A stretch of DNA of 64,000 nt from the NCBI RefSeq assembly GCF_016908195.1, contig NZ_JAFBDK010000010.1, forward strand, positions 51,631 to 115,630, in the 5' to 3' direction. Within the stretch, counting starts at the first letter, position 1, and the number at the start of each line of letters is the position of its first letter. Source of the stretch: Jeotgalibacillus terrae (GTDB taxonomy: Bacteria > Bacillota > Bacilli > Bacillales > Jeotgalibacillaceae). Below are positions 1 through 8,010 of the stretch, in pieces. The position numbers and the translations under genes are program-made. A model generated the notes under the pieces. It was not told the DNA's origin. It saw only the letters and a list, made by a program, of their open reading frames with translations, and searched no databases.

Positions 1-593
1 GTATGAAAAAGCGGCATATAGGTAAGTGTCCGGTCTGCTTCAGTCAGTCCCCATGAAACGATCGTGTTAATTGCGTTCCATTCAATCGCACGGTTAGAAA
101 GCATAACGCCTTTTGGAGAGCCGGTGGTGCCGCCTGTATAGATCATGACAGAGATGGCTTCAGGCTCTGCCGCACCGGCCGTCATTGGTTGATCCTGCTT
201 TTCCTGTAGGATATCATCAAGCTGGATCACATGGTATGTGCTGTGTTCTATATGGTTTTTCATCTCTTCATCTGTAATGACAAGCGCAGGGTCAGCATCC
301 TGAAGAATTGCTTTTATCTCAGCAGGGTGCAGCCGTATGTTCAGCGGGGTGAAAACGAGTCCCATATAGCTGCAGGCAAAAAGCAGCGGGAACATGTGGA
401 TCGTGTTGGCACCGAGAAACGCAATTCGATCTCCTTTTTTCATATTGAAGCGGGAGAGGTATGTCTGCCAGCAGCCAATCCTACTGCCGAGGTCCAGATA
501 GGTCCAGGAATCCTGCGTATCAATGTCCACGAGCGCTGGAGCCGCTGGTGTCATGCTGATGCGTTTTTGAAGCCAGTGAGTTGTTGCGCTCAT
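1..593 (-). CDS. AMP-dependent acyl-CoA synthetase, N-terminal part (gene runs off left edge)
   Basis: ANL-superfamily enzyme that would activate a carboxylic acid with ATP to an acyl-adenylate and then to a CoA thioester. About 197 codons are present and the reading frame is still open at base 1. The ATG at 593 follows an AAAGGGTG ribosome binding site. The nucleotide-binding loop YTGGTTGSPKG falls near residues 152-162, the expected place for this family. The gene begins 14 nt after the SDR gene and is the last visible member of the operon that starts at 7896. The acid it activates cannot be read from this part; the neighbours suggest an imported compound or a breakdown product of it. Confidence 0.85.
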   Translation of the reverse strand, partial: MSATTHWLQKRISMTPAAPALVDIDTQDSWTYLDLGSRIGCWQTYLSRFNMKKGDRIAFLGANTIHMFPLLFACSYMGLVFTPLNIRLHPAEIKAILQDADPALVITDEEMKNHIEHSTYHVIQLDDILQEKQDQPMTAGAAEPEAISVMIYTGGTTGSPKGVMLSNRAIEWNAINTIVSWGLTEADRTLTYMPLFH

Positions 594-607
594 GAGAGTC
601 ACCCTTT

Positions 608-1348
608 CTACATCATAATGCCGCCGTCTACGTGCAGTACGTGTCCGTGTACATAATCAGCTTCATCTGAAGCCAGGAACAGATAGGCATTTGCGATATC
701 CCGTGGTTTGGCGAGCCGCTGAAGGGACACGACAGATGTCATCTGACCGATAATTTTTTCAGGCATTTTCTCAACCATCGGTGTGGCGGTGAATCCTGGG
801 GCAACAGCATTCACCTGAATACCTTTGCGGCCGAGCTCTTTTGCCCACGATTTTGTCATGCCGATCACTGCAGCTTTAGACGCTGCATAATTTGTTTGTC
901 CGACATTTCCGTAGACGCCGCTTACAGAGGAGGTGTTAATAATCTTTCCGGAACCCTGTTCAATCAGGTGGGGGAGCGCTGCGTGTGTCATATGGAAGAC
1001 GCCTTTTACGTTAATATCCATCACCTGATCAAACTGATCCTCTGTCATTTTGGTAAACATTGCATCACGCGTGATACCTGCATTATTCACCAGTATGTCA
1101 ATGCGTCCGAAGGTTTCTAATGTAAAAGCGACAGCTGCTTTTGCCTGTGCTTCATTTGAGACATCTGTCTGGCAGAAAGCCACGCGTCCCTGATGATCTG
1201 TCAGCTCAGAGACGAGCTGCTCACCCTGGTCCTGATTGTAATCAGCAATCACGACGCGGGCTCCTTCTTCAAGAAAGCGTTCAACAGCTGCCCTGCCGAT
1301 GCCGCTTGCCCCGCCTGTAATGATGGCTGTTTTATCTTTAAGTCGCAT
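608..1348 (-). CDS. SDR-family oxidoreductase (FabG-like 3-oxoacyl reductase)
   Basis: A 246-residue classical short-chain dehydrogenase, the normal length for FabG-type reductases. The NAD(P)-binding TGGASGIG motif is at residues 12-19, NNAG follows near 88, and the catalytic Ser and YxxxK (YAASK) are near residues 142-158. The acidic residue after the second strand (IADYN) hints at NAD preference. The start codon overlaps the stop of the upstream hydrolase gene (TAATG), with GGAGG inside that gene, so the two are translationally coupled. Annotation as a fatty-acid synthesis FabG would be misleading: the setting with an importer, a KAS III-like protein and an acyl-CoA ligase points to catabolism of an unknown keto or hydroxy acid. 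Confidence 0.85.
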   Translation of the reverse strand: MRLKDKTAIITGGASGIGRAAVERFLEEGARVVIADYNQDQGEQLVSELTDHQGRVAFCQTDVSNEAQAKAAVAFTLETFGRIDILVNNAGITRDAMFTKMTEDQFDQVMDINVKGVFHMTHAALPHLIEQGSGKIINTSSVSGVYGNVGQTNYAASKAAVIGMTKSWAKELGRKGIQVNAVAPGFTATPMVEKMPEKIIGQMTSVVSLQRLAKPRDIANAYLFLASDEADYVHGHVLHVDGGIMM

Positions 1349-2241
1349 TATTTCTCCTCCTTTATGAACGCATCCATCACACGCACAAGTTCATCGAGCT
1401 GATCGACAAGCGGTGAATGCCCGGCATCTGTGAGCTGAACATGTTTTGCGCGGCTGTTGAAGTCACTGACGAGTTCATCTGTCATCTGCTGCGGGACAAT
1501 CAGATCACGGTCTCCGCTGATGATCAATACTGGTGCTTTGATCGCATCAATTTCGCCTGTTCCTTGTGCTGCTTCATTTGACACGGTACTGATGTTGAAT
1601 GTATTAAGTGCTGAATAGACGTCTGCAAGATTACGCTGCGTGAGCATATCATCCACGTACGCTTCATATCTCGTTTCATCCGGCTGTTTGTGTGTGTAAA
1701 TGCCTGCATTCCATACCGCTTTCAATCCTTCACGGTCCTTGTTGTCATAGAGCCCTTGAATATGTTGTGTACGGAGGGGATCCTGCTGAATCTCTTCCTT
1801 TGTAGTTAGCCGTCTTACCTTAGTTAAGTCATCAGGGTCCAGATATTGCACAAAAGGATAGCCTCTTGAAGAAGCGGATGCAAGAAGGATAAGGGACGCC
1901 ACTGCTTCTGGGTGATCGATCGTATATTGCATCACAACAGCGCCGCCAAGTGACCAGCCGGCCAGATGGAAGCGGGTCAGTCCAAGCTGCTGTAGCCAGT
2001 CTGCAAGATCTTCAGAAAAGCTTTTGATTGATGTAATTGGTTCATGATAGCTTGAACCACCGAACCCGCGAAGGTCCGGAGCGTATATTGTATAGTCTGA
2101 CGGGAGTGCTTCAATGAGAAGGTCCCAGTGTTTGGATGAGGTCATATTCCCGTGTACGAGTACGATCACTTCTTCTCCGCCTGGACGCACGCGGTAGGTG
2201 ATGTCTTCGCCGTTTTGCAGGTGTATAGTTTTCAGTGTCAT
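1348..2241 (-). CDS. alpha/beta hydrolase
   Basis: A 297-residue alpha/beta-hydrolase of the MhpC/haloperoxidase type. It shows an HGN oxyanion motif near residue 30, the nucleophile elbow GWSLGG (Ser near residue 95), and a C-terminal GHSPLVDQ carrying the catalytic His; an acid sits in the ISGDRDL stretch. The ATG at 2241 is preferred over an in-frame ATG 15 nt upstream because GGAGG lies 8 nt before it, and because it overlaps the stop of the preceding gene as ATGA. Possible roles are ester, thioester or carbon-carbon hydrolysis of the compound handled by this operon. The substrate is unknown. Confidence 0.8.
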   Translation of the reverse strand: MTLKTIHLQNGEDITYRVRPGGEEVIVLVHGNMTSSKHWDLLIEALPSDYTIYAPDLRGFGGSSYHEPITSIKSFSEDLADWLQQLGLTRFHLAGWSLGGAVVMQYTIDHPEAVASLILLASASSRGYPFVQYLDPDDLTKVRRLTTKEEIQQDPLRTQHIQGLYDNKDREGLKAVWNAGIYTHKQPDETRYEAYVDDMLTQRNLADVYSALNTFNISTVSNEAAQGTGEIDAIKAPVLIISGDRDLIVPQQMTDELVSDFNSRAKHVQLTDAGHSPLVDQLDELVRVMDAFIKEEK

Positions 2242-3248
2242 TCGTCTTCCCTCCATTTAATCACCTGCGCTCCCCAGGCATAGCCGATTCCGGCACTGAC
2301 CAGCACAACAACTGATCCGGGTCTGATTTTCTTTTCAGCAAGCGCAAGTTCCAACGAGATAATCTGGTCAAACTGACCGATATGGCCGTAATCTGATAAG
2401 TAAATTGATTGGTCATCATGGAGTCCGAGCTGCTGCAGGACATACTGATGGGCAGAACGCTTCATATGAAGGATTCCGAGGTAGTCAATATCTGCCTGTG
2501 TAAAGCCGCTTTTTTCAAGCGCATCCCGGATGACAAACAGAAAGTTCTGCATTGACTTCGCTTCCAGGCGCGCTTTCATACCCTGTGGATCAGGGACATC
2601 AAGCTTATAGCGGTTTGCAGCCAGGTCATCAGCTGTGAGCGGTGCTTTCGTGCCGCCGACAGGTACAATCACGTCTTCAGAAAAGGAGCCGTCAGTGACG
2701 ATTGAGTTGCCGAGCAGCTCGTTATCTGCCATTTCCTTTGAGAGCACGAGTGCCCCGCCTCCGGATGCGAGATTGAACATAAAGCGTGTGCGTTCATTCT
2801 GATAATCAATAAAGTCTTCATTCCGGTAACCGCCGGCGAGTAATACATAGCGGATAGACGGATCTGCTGTCATCATATCTTTAGCAAGCTTCATGGCCAT
2901 GATGGTAGTACCGCAGCGGAGAGCCGCATCAAATCCCCAAGCACGGGTGGCGCCAAGGCGCTGCTGCATATAGATGGCAGCTGTCCAGAGCGGGTATTCC
3001 TTATGCTCTTCTCCGATATAAATGATCAGATCCAGCTGTTTGGCGCTGATGGCTGCCTGTTTGAGTGCTTGTTCAGCCGCCTGTATACCCATTTCAACAG
3101 TATGGTCTTCAGGTCCTGCAACCGGCTTTTTTGTAATGCCCATCTTTTCACGGATCACGGTCTCCGGAACACCTGACAGCTCTGCAATCTCGTCAGCAGT
3201 CATATAGCGGTCCGGCAGATAGCTTCCGATTCCAGCAATACCGGTCAT
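2238..3248 (-). CDS. KAS III-like (FabH-family) thiolase-fold enzyme
   Basis: A 336-residue thiolase-fold protein of the 3-oxoacyl-ACP synthase III family. Cys112 in ALRCGTT is the nucleophile position and His261 (GILHMKR) matches the catalytic His. Where FabH has the Asn of YGNTS, this protein has YGHIGQ (His289), so the Cys-His-Asn triad is altered. That makes a housekeeping fatty-acid priming role unlikely; acyl transfer, condensation or the reverse C-C cleavage remain possible. Its start overlaps the permease stop (ATGA), and its stop overlaps the hydrolase start. The gene is therefore embedded in the transport operon. The family assignment is firm and the reaction is unknown. Confidence 0.8.
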   Translation of the reverse strand: MTGIAGIGSYLPDRYMTADEIAELSGVPETVIREKMGITKKPVAGPEDHTVEMGIQAAEQALKQAAISAKQLDLIIYIGEEHKEYPLWTAAIYMQQRLGATRAWGFDAALRCGTTIMAMKLAKDMMTADPSIRYVLLAGGYRNEDFIDYQNERTRFMFNLASGGGALVLSKEMADNELLGNSIVTDGSFSEDVIVPVGGTKAPLTADDLAANRYKLDVPDPQGMKARLEAKSMQNFLFVIRDALEKSGFTQADIDYLGILHMKRSAHQYVLQQLGLHDDQSIYLSDYGHIGQFDQIISLELALAEKKIRPGSVVVLVSAGIGYAWGAQVIKWREDE

Positions 3249-4252
3249 GATTTCACCACGCTCTTTTTGATCGGGCGGGCCGCTTTGACTTTTTTGCCAC
3301 TAAGCTTTGCAAACACTCTCTGGATGCCGCCGACAATGCCGCGCGGGAAGAAGATGACAGCGATAATATAGAGAATACCGAACAGGATAATCCAGCGTTC
3401 AAAGATCGGATAATCCCTTGCAAGCCCTGACAGATAATGCTGGGCAAGCTCGATGACACCTGCGCCGAGTATTGGGCCGACAAGTGTACCGACCCCGCCG
3501 ATAATCGTCATCAAAAGGGCGTCAAGCGTAATATCCATTGTCATGACGCTCGTGTTGACGAAACGGAGTGAGACTGCATAAAGTGATCCGGCAAGAGAGG
3601 CAATCACACCTGCTGCAACGGATGCAATGACTTTATAGTGCAGCGTGTTAAAGCCGAGAGAGGCCGTACGGTTTTCATTTTCCCTGACTGAAATCAGCAC
3701 GTGTCCCATGGGAGATGAGACAAATCGCTTTAAAAAGATAAATACTGCAATCAGGCAGCCAAGTGATAGCAGATAAAAGACTAACCGGTCCTGAAAGATC
3801 TCGGGTGCGCGGAACGTAAAGCCGTCATTGCCATAAGTCAGGCTGCGCCATTTCTCAGCTGCCACAAGGAACAGACCGGATAAAGCAAGCGTCAGCATAG
3901 CAAAGTAATGGCTTTTCAGTCGCAGTGTTAAAATGCCGACGAAGAAGCTGACAACTGCAGCCAGAATAAATCCTACAGCGATCGAAAGAACAAAATAGAG
4001 CAGGGTTGGCGCGAATGTATCTAACATAATCCCTGTCGTGTAAGCGCCGATGCCAAAGAACATTGCATGGCCGAATGATACAATTCCGGTATAACCGAGC
4101 AGGAGATCATAGCTCATCGCCAGGATTGCAAAAATGAAAATCTGTGTGAGCAGAATCGTCCAGGTTCTCGAATCTGATACAAATGGAAAGATCAGCAGTG
4201 CAAGTGCAATGATCAGATAAATGCTTTTATTCAGTGATAATACCTTTGACAT
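3245..4252 (-). CDS. ABC transporter permease, LivM type
   Basis: Inner-membrane permease of the branched-chain amino acid (HAAT) class, 335 residues with about nine or ten hydrophobic segments. The conserved LivM signatures LLLGYTGIVSFGHAMFFGIGA and GGVGTLVGPILGA are recognisable. The ATG at 4252 was chosen because AGGGGTG precedes it; a longer frame to 4273 would overlap the upstream gene without a better signal. It pairs with the LivH-type permease that ends 4 nt before. HAAT systems also carry urea, amides and aromatic or dicarboxylic acids, and the enzymes downstream argue for a non-amino-acid substrate here. Confidence 0.85.
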   Translation of the reverse strand: MSKVLSLNKSIYLIIALALLIFPFVSDSRTWTILLTQIFIFAILAMSYDLLLGYTGIVSFGHAMFFGIGAYTTGIMLDTFAPTLLYFVLSIAVGFILAAVVSFFVGILTLRLKSHYFAMLTLALSGLFLVAAEKWRSLTYGNDGFTFRAPEIFQDRLVFYLLSLGCLIAVFIFLKRFVSSPMGHVLISVRENENRTASLGFNTLHYKVIASVAAGVIASLAGSLYAVSLRFVNTSVMTMDITLDALLMTIIGGVGTLVGPILGAGVIELAQHYLSGLARDYPIFERWIILFGILYIIAVIFFPRGIVGGIQRVFAKLSGKKVKAARPIKKSVVKS

Positions 4253-4256
4253 GCTT

Positions 4257-5117
4257 TCACCCCTTTGCCGCAAATAATCCCTGCGGTCTGAAAATTAGTA
4301 CGAGTGCCATCAGGATCATATTGACGGCAAGCGATAAAGCGGGAACATAATAAGCCATAAAGCTTCCGGCAAGGCCGACCAGAATCGCGGCCAGCAGAGA
4401 TCCGGGCAGTGAGCCCATGCCGCCAATGACGACAACAATAAAAGCCAGTATGCCGAACTCGAGACCCATTTCGGCATAAACAACTCCGGAATAGGGCGCC
4501 ATCAGTGCGCCGCCCAGAGAAGCAAGTGCTGCTCCGGCAATAAAGGTAAAAAGAAACACCTGCTTAATATTGATCCCAAGTGCCTGAACCATTTCCTTAT
4601 TCAATACGCCGGCCCGTACAATTAAGCCGACTTTTGTACGCTTTAAAATGAACTGAATAACGCCAAACACAGCAAAGCCGATTAAAATAATGAACATCCG
4701 GTACTTAATCAGGATGACATCACCAACCTCCCAGCTACCGTCAAGGTATGGAGGCACCTTGGCTGCAAGCTGATTAGGCCCGAAGACAACTTTAATCATT
4801 TCTGTCAGCACCAGCATAAAACCGAGCGTGATCAGAATCTGCTGGACATGATTCCCGTAAACGGGGGTGATAATAATCTTTTCTGTCACAAAGCCGAGCA
4901 CAACGCCTGTTACTACAGCTCCGAGAATCGACAGCATAAAGCTGCCTGTTGTGGCATAGACCCATACAGCTGAGAAGGCGCCCCATACAAACAGTCCGCC
5001 ATGCGCAAAGTTCAGTACGCTCATCAGCCCGAAAATCAACGTTAGTCCTGCAGCGAGTAAAAAAATCAGCATGCCCGTTGACAGGCCGTTAACAAATAAA
5101 TTAATGAGTAGTTCCAT
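4257..5117 (-). CDS. ABC transporter permease, LivH type
   Basis: A 286-residue permease of the LivH class, with about eight membrane segments and the family motifs LTLIFGLMSVLNFAHGG near the N-terminus and GGMGSLPGSLLAA near residue 235. It forms the translocation pore with the LivM-type subunit encoded just downstream. The ATG at 5117 follows GGGAGGG. It lies 12 nt after the LivF-type ATPase gene in the same operon. Confidence 0.87.
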   Translation of the reverse strand: MELLINLFVNGLSTGMLIFLLAAGLTLIFGLMSVLNFAHGGLFVWGAFSAVWVYATTGSFMLSILGAVVTGVVLGFVTEKIIITPVYGNHVQQILITLGFMLVLTEMIKVVFGPNQLAAKVPPYLDGSWEVGDVILIKYRMFIILIGFAVFGVIQFILKRTKVGLIVRAGVLNKEMVQALGINIKQVFLFTFIAGAALASLGGALMAPYSGVVYAEMGLEFGILAFIVVVIGGMGSLPGSLLAAILVGLAGSFMAYYVPALSLAVNMILMALVLIFRPQGLFAAKG

Positions 5118-5129
5118 CAGTTTCCCTCC

Positions 5130-5837
5130 CTAGCCAATCCCGAGGTATTTGCGTTTCATTTCTTCATTTTCAACCAGATAGCCCATTTCACCGGTATGAA
5201 CAGTCCGGCCGTCATCAATGAGCGTAAAAGTATCACCTACTATTGACGCCATCCGGAAGTTCTGTTCCACGAGTACAATAGTCGATTGTTTTTTCAGTTC
5301 ATGGATTGCTTCGATCACTGTCCCGATCACAACGGGTGCAAGTCCTTTAGACGGTTCATCAATCAGCAGCAGCCGGCTGTCCTGAACGAAGGCTCTTGCC
5401 ATTGAGAGCATCTGTTTTTGTCCGCCTGAGAGGTTGCCGCCGTCTTTTTTCCAGAACTTTTTCAGATCCGGGAAAAGTGTTAAGACATAATCAACCCGCT
5501 TCGCTGTCGCATCTGACTGATCCAGCATGGCAACCCGGATGTTTTCCTCCACTGTCAGTGTGGAGAAGATGCCCTGATCTTCCGGTACATATCCAAGACC
5601 GCTTTTGGCAATTTTGTGTGTAGGCAGCTTTTCAATCGGCTGTCCCTCAAATAAAACAGCTCCGCTTTTTGCGGGATGAAGGCCCATAATGGTTTTCAGT
5701 GTCGTTGTCTTACCGGCTCCGTTGCGTCCAAGCAATACGCTGACCTGGCCTTTTGGGGCTGTGAAATTGACGCCCTGCAAAATATGGTATTCGCCTATAA
5801 AGGTATGCACGTCACGCATTTCTAACAGATTTGCCAT
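5130..5837 (-). CDS. ABC transporter ATP-binding protein, LivF type
   Basis: A 235-residue ATPase of the LivF class. Walker A is GRNGAGKTT, the signature is LSGGQKQM and Walker B is LLLIDEPSKGLAP; the last three residues are typical of LivF. The ATG at 5837 has GGAGG 8 nt upstream; an ATG 6 nt earlier is too close to it. The start lies 26 nt inside the end of the LivG-type gene, so translation is probably coupled. It works with the LivG-type ATPase in the cytoplasm to drive import. Confidence 0.87.
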   Translation of the reverse strand: MANLLEMRDVHTFIGEYHILQGVNFTAPKGQVSVLLGRNGAGKTTTLKTIMGLHPAKSGAVLFEGQPIEKLPTHKIAKSGLGYVPEDQGIFSTLTVEENIRVAMLDQSDATAKRVDYVLTLFPDLKKFWKKDGGNLSGGQKQMLSMARAFVQDSRLLLIDEPSKGLAPVVIGTVIEAIHELKKQSTIVLVEQNFRMASIVGDTFTLIDDGRTVHTGEMGYLVENEEMKRKYLGIG

Positions 5838-6585
5838 CCTCATATCCTCCCAGGTACGCTTGCTGTACGGTTTCATTTTGCATAATATCTTCCGGCGTTC
5901 CGTCTGCCAGCAGCTGGCCGTTGAATAGCACCATAATGGAATCAGAAAGATCAAGAATCATATCCATTTTGTGTTCGATCAGCAAAATGGTTTTATCACC
6001 CTGATCCTTAATAGAACGAATCACATTCAAAATCGCCGGTACTTCCTCAAGCGACATGCCGGCTGTCGGTTCATCAAGCAGCAGCACCTCAGTATCGAGT
6101 GCGAGCAGCATCGCGATCTCAAGCTTCCGTTTCTCTCCGTGTGACAGCTGGGCAGCGATCATATGAGCCTTGTTATCAAGCAGCACCTGCTCTAACAGCT
6201 CATGGGTTTTCTCTGCCAGCCCGTGATAGGAGCGCGTGCTTTTCCAGAATGGATAGCGCACCTTTTCCTTTGATTGAACTGCGAGTCTGACATTTTCAAA
6301 TACAGTCAGGTTCGGAAATACATTCGTAATCTGAAACGACCGGCCGATCCCACGCCGCGTTCTTTCAACGGCGCTGACTTTGTTCAGTGATTTTCCTTTA
6401 TAATAAACCTCGCCCTCAGTCGGCTTTAATTCACCGCTTAACAGGTTAAAGAATGTTGTTTTCCCGGCCCCATTCGGCCCGATCACTGATTTGAATTCCT
6501 TTTCAGGCAGTGAAAAGGAAACATGATCTACTGCTGTATGTCCGCCGAATTGAATCGTCAGGTTTTTCGTCTCTAATAAAGCCAT
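5812..6585 (-). CDS. ABC transporter ATP-binding protein, LivG type
   Basis: A 257-residue ATPase of the LivG class, with Walker A GPNGAGKTTFFNLL, signature LSHGEKRKLEIAM and Walker B VLLLDEPTAGMS. The LSHGE form of the signature is usual for LivG rather than LivF. The ATG at 6585 follows AAAGGAGG. The gene is separated from the binding-protein gene by a 96-nt gap holding two inverted repeats, unlike the tight packing of the rest of the operon. Confidence 0.87.
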   Translation of the reverse strand: MALLETKNLTIQFGGHTAVDHVSFSLPEKEFKSVIGPNGAGKTTFFNLLSGELKPTEGEVYYKGKSLNKVSAVERTRRGIGRSFQITNVFPNLTVFENVRLAVQSKEKVRYPFWKSTRSYHGLAEKTHELLEQVLLDNKAHMIAAQLSHGEKRKLEIAMLLALDTEVLLLDEPTAGMSLEEVPAILNVIRSIKDQGDKTILLIEHKMDMILDLSDSIMVLFNGQLLADGTPEDIMQNETVQQAYLGGYEDGKSVRNA

Positions 6586-6601
6586 TTGTTTTCCTCCTTT
6601 C

Positions 6602-6666
6602 CTGTCCATATGCCGTAAGACCAGGAGCCCGTTCTTGCGGCATATGGACAGACGACAATTGTCGTC
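6602..6666 (-). repeat. intercistronic stem-loop and adjoining 16-bp palindrome
   Basis: A 19-bp stem with one mismatch (arms 6602-6620 and 6633-6651, loop 12 nt) lies between the binding-protein gene and livG-type gene. It is directly followed by a perfect palindrome, GACGACAATTGTCGTC, at 6651-6666. No T-run follows on the minus strand, so a partial terminator or a 3'-end mRNA stabiliser for the abundant binding-protein transcript is more likely than a full stop. The 16-bp palindrome could also be a protein site. Confidence 0.7.
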
Positions 6667-6681
6667 TGCCCACCTCAACTG

Positions 6682-7896
6682 TTATGGGTTATTCAAAATA
6701 GGTGGTTCTGTATCTTCAGGTGACAGCTCCTTCACTAACACAGGAACCGGATAATCCACGCCTTCCTGTTCTTCAAGCGTGATCGAATACATGGTCTGCA
6801 GTGCCTGGTGATCCTCAGGGCGGAATGTCATTGTGCCTTTTGGCGTTTCAAATGACATGCCTTCCATGATGCCGATCAGTTCATCGGCATCAACAGACCC
6901 TTCTGATTTCTTCAGTGCATCCACTATCGCAATGGCTGCCGTCATCCCGCCCGGTGTAAACAGATCAGGCACTTCACCGTCATAGCGGGCTTTATGTTCT
7001 TCAACCAGCCAGTCATTGATTTCGTTATCAGGAAGTGTATGGTAATACACGCTGAAGCCTTCCATGCCAACGAGCGGCTCCATAATACTCAGTGCCGGAA
7101 TATCCGGTGCACCGGTTGAGATCTTAATACCTTTTTCCTGAAGCTTCATATCAGCAATCTGGTTCCACGGAGAGTTCGCGCCTGCCCAGACGATGAACAG
7201 GTAATCCGGATCCGCTTCAATGACTTTTTGAAGATTTGATGTAAAGTCAGTTGCTGCCGGATCTGCGAATTCCTCCAGGACAATCTCAGCGCCAAGCTCT
7301 TCAGCCGCTTCCTTAAATGCTGCTACACCATCCCAGCCGAATGAATAATCCGGTGCGAACGTGGCGATTTTGACACCCTCACCGGCAATAGCCGCAGCAC
7401 CGGCGACGGCATCCTGGGAAGAGTTACGCGCTGTTCTGAAAATGTATTTGTTGAATTCCTCGCCTGTAATACTGTCAGCCACAGCAGGTTCAACGAGCAT
7501 GATTTTTTCATATTCCTCAGCAAGGGGAAGGACGGCAAGTGTATCGCCTGAACTTGAAGAGCCGACCAGAAAATCAACTTCATCTTCTTCAAGCAATTTT
7601 GTCGCTTTCTGAACGGCGACCTCCGGCTTTGTCTCTGTATCTTCAAATACCACTTCAATTTTTTTACCCGCGACTTCCATGGTGCCGTCAGTTGCATATT
7701 CAAGGCCAAGCTCAAATCCCCGCTGCGTCTGCTTTCCGTAAGACTCAAGTGCACCTGTCAGTGAAGCCAGTACACCGACCTTGACTGTGTCATCATCTCC
7801 TGACCCGCCACTTCCGGATCCATCAGCCTCATTTCCACAGGCAGCGAGCAGTAAAGCAGAGGAGAGCACAAGTGTGGAACCCCATTTTCTAATCAT
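6682..7896 (-). CDS. ABC transporter substrate-binding lipoprotein, LivK type
   Basis: A 404-residue extracytoplasmic binding protein of the leucine-binding fold (Peripla_BP_6). The start at 7896 (AAGGGG site) gives a short signal peptide with lipobox LLLAACG, so it would be a membrane-anchored lipoprotein. The mature domain begins VKVGVLASLTGALESYG, a typical HAAT receptor opening. It is the first gene of the operon that continues through the four transporter genes into four enzyme genes. Ligand specificity cannot be told from sequence alone; the downstream ligase and reductase favour an organic acid or ketone-like compound over leucine. Confidence 0.85.
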   Translation of the reverse strand: MIRKWGSTLVLSSALLLAACGNEADGSGSGGSGDDDTVKVGVLASLTGALESYGKQTQRGFELGLEYATDGTMEVAGKKIEVVFEDTETKPEVAVQKATKLLEEDEVDFLVGSSSSGDTLAVLPLAEEYEKIMLVEPAVADSITGEEFNKYIFRTARNSSQDAVAGAAAIAGEGVKIATFAPDYSFGWDGVAAFKEAAEELGAEIVLEEFADPAATDFTSNLQKVIEADPDYLFIVWAGANSPWNQIADMKLQEKGIKISTGAPDIPALSIMEPLVGMEGFSVYYHTLPDNEINDWLVEEHKARYDGEVPDLFTPGGMTAAIAIVDALKKSEGSVDADELIGIMEGMSFETPKGTMTFRPEDHQALQTMYSITLEEQEGVDYPVPVLVKELSPEDTEPPILNNP

Positions 7897-7919
7897 CGTA
7901 TTACCCCTTCCCTTCTTTT

Positions 7920-7933
7920 TGAAAGCGTTTTCT
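7920..7933 (-). promoter_or_regulatory. cre (CcpA) site in the leader of the transport operon
   Basis: On the minus strand AGAAAACGCTTTCA matches the catabolite-responsive element consensus. It sits between the proposed -10 and the start codon at 7896, a position where CcpA acts as a block to transcription. Predicted effect: repression when preferred sugars are present. Confidence 0.65.
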
Positions 7934-7945
7934 TTCTTCACTGCA

Positions 7946-7979
7946 AGTGTATGCAGGAGGAGTTACAAATGAGTTACAA
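7946..7979 (-). promoter_or_regulatory. candidate BTAD-activator operator and promoter: two TTGTAACTC repeats
   Basis: Two identical TTGTAACTC copies (minus strand, 7979-7971 and 7968-7960) are 11 bp apart. The proximal copy ends exactly 8 bp before TACACT (7951-7946), a plausible -10. No good -35 hexamer is present. Direct repeats with 11-bp spacing set 8 bp from the -10 are the known geometry for SARP/BTAD activators, and a BTAD protein is encoded immediately upstream. The assignment is inference from this match. Confidence 0.55.
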
Positions 7980-7980
7980 C

Positions 7981-8010
7981 AAAAAAACGTCTCTGAACGA
8001 ATCAGAGACG
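7981..8010 (-). terminator. rho-independent terminator of the BTAD regulator gene
   Basis: A 9-bp stem (CGTCTCTGA arm at 7988-7996 and its complement at 8002-8010) with a 5-nt loop is followed on the minus strand by seven T. The stem includes the regulator's stop codon. Confidence 0.8.
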
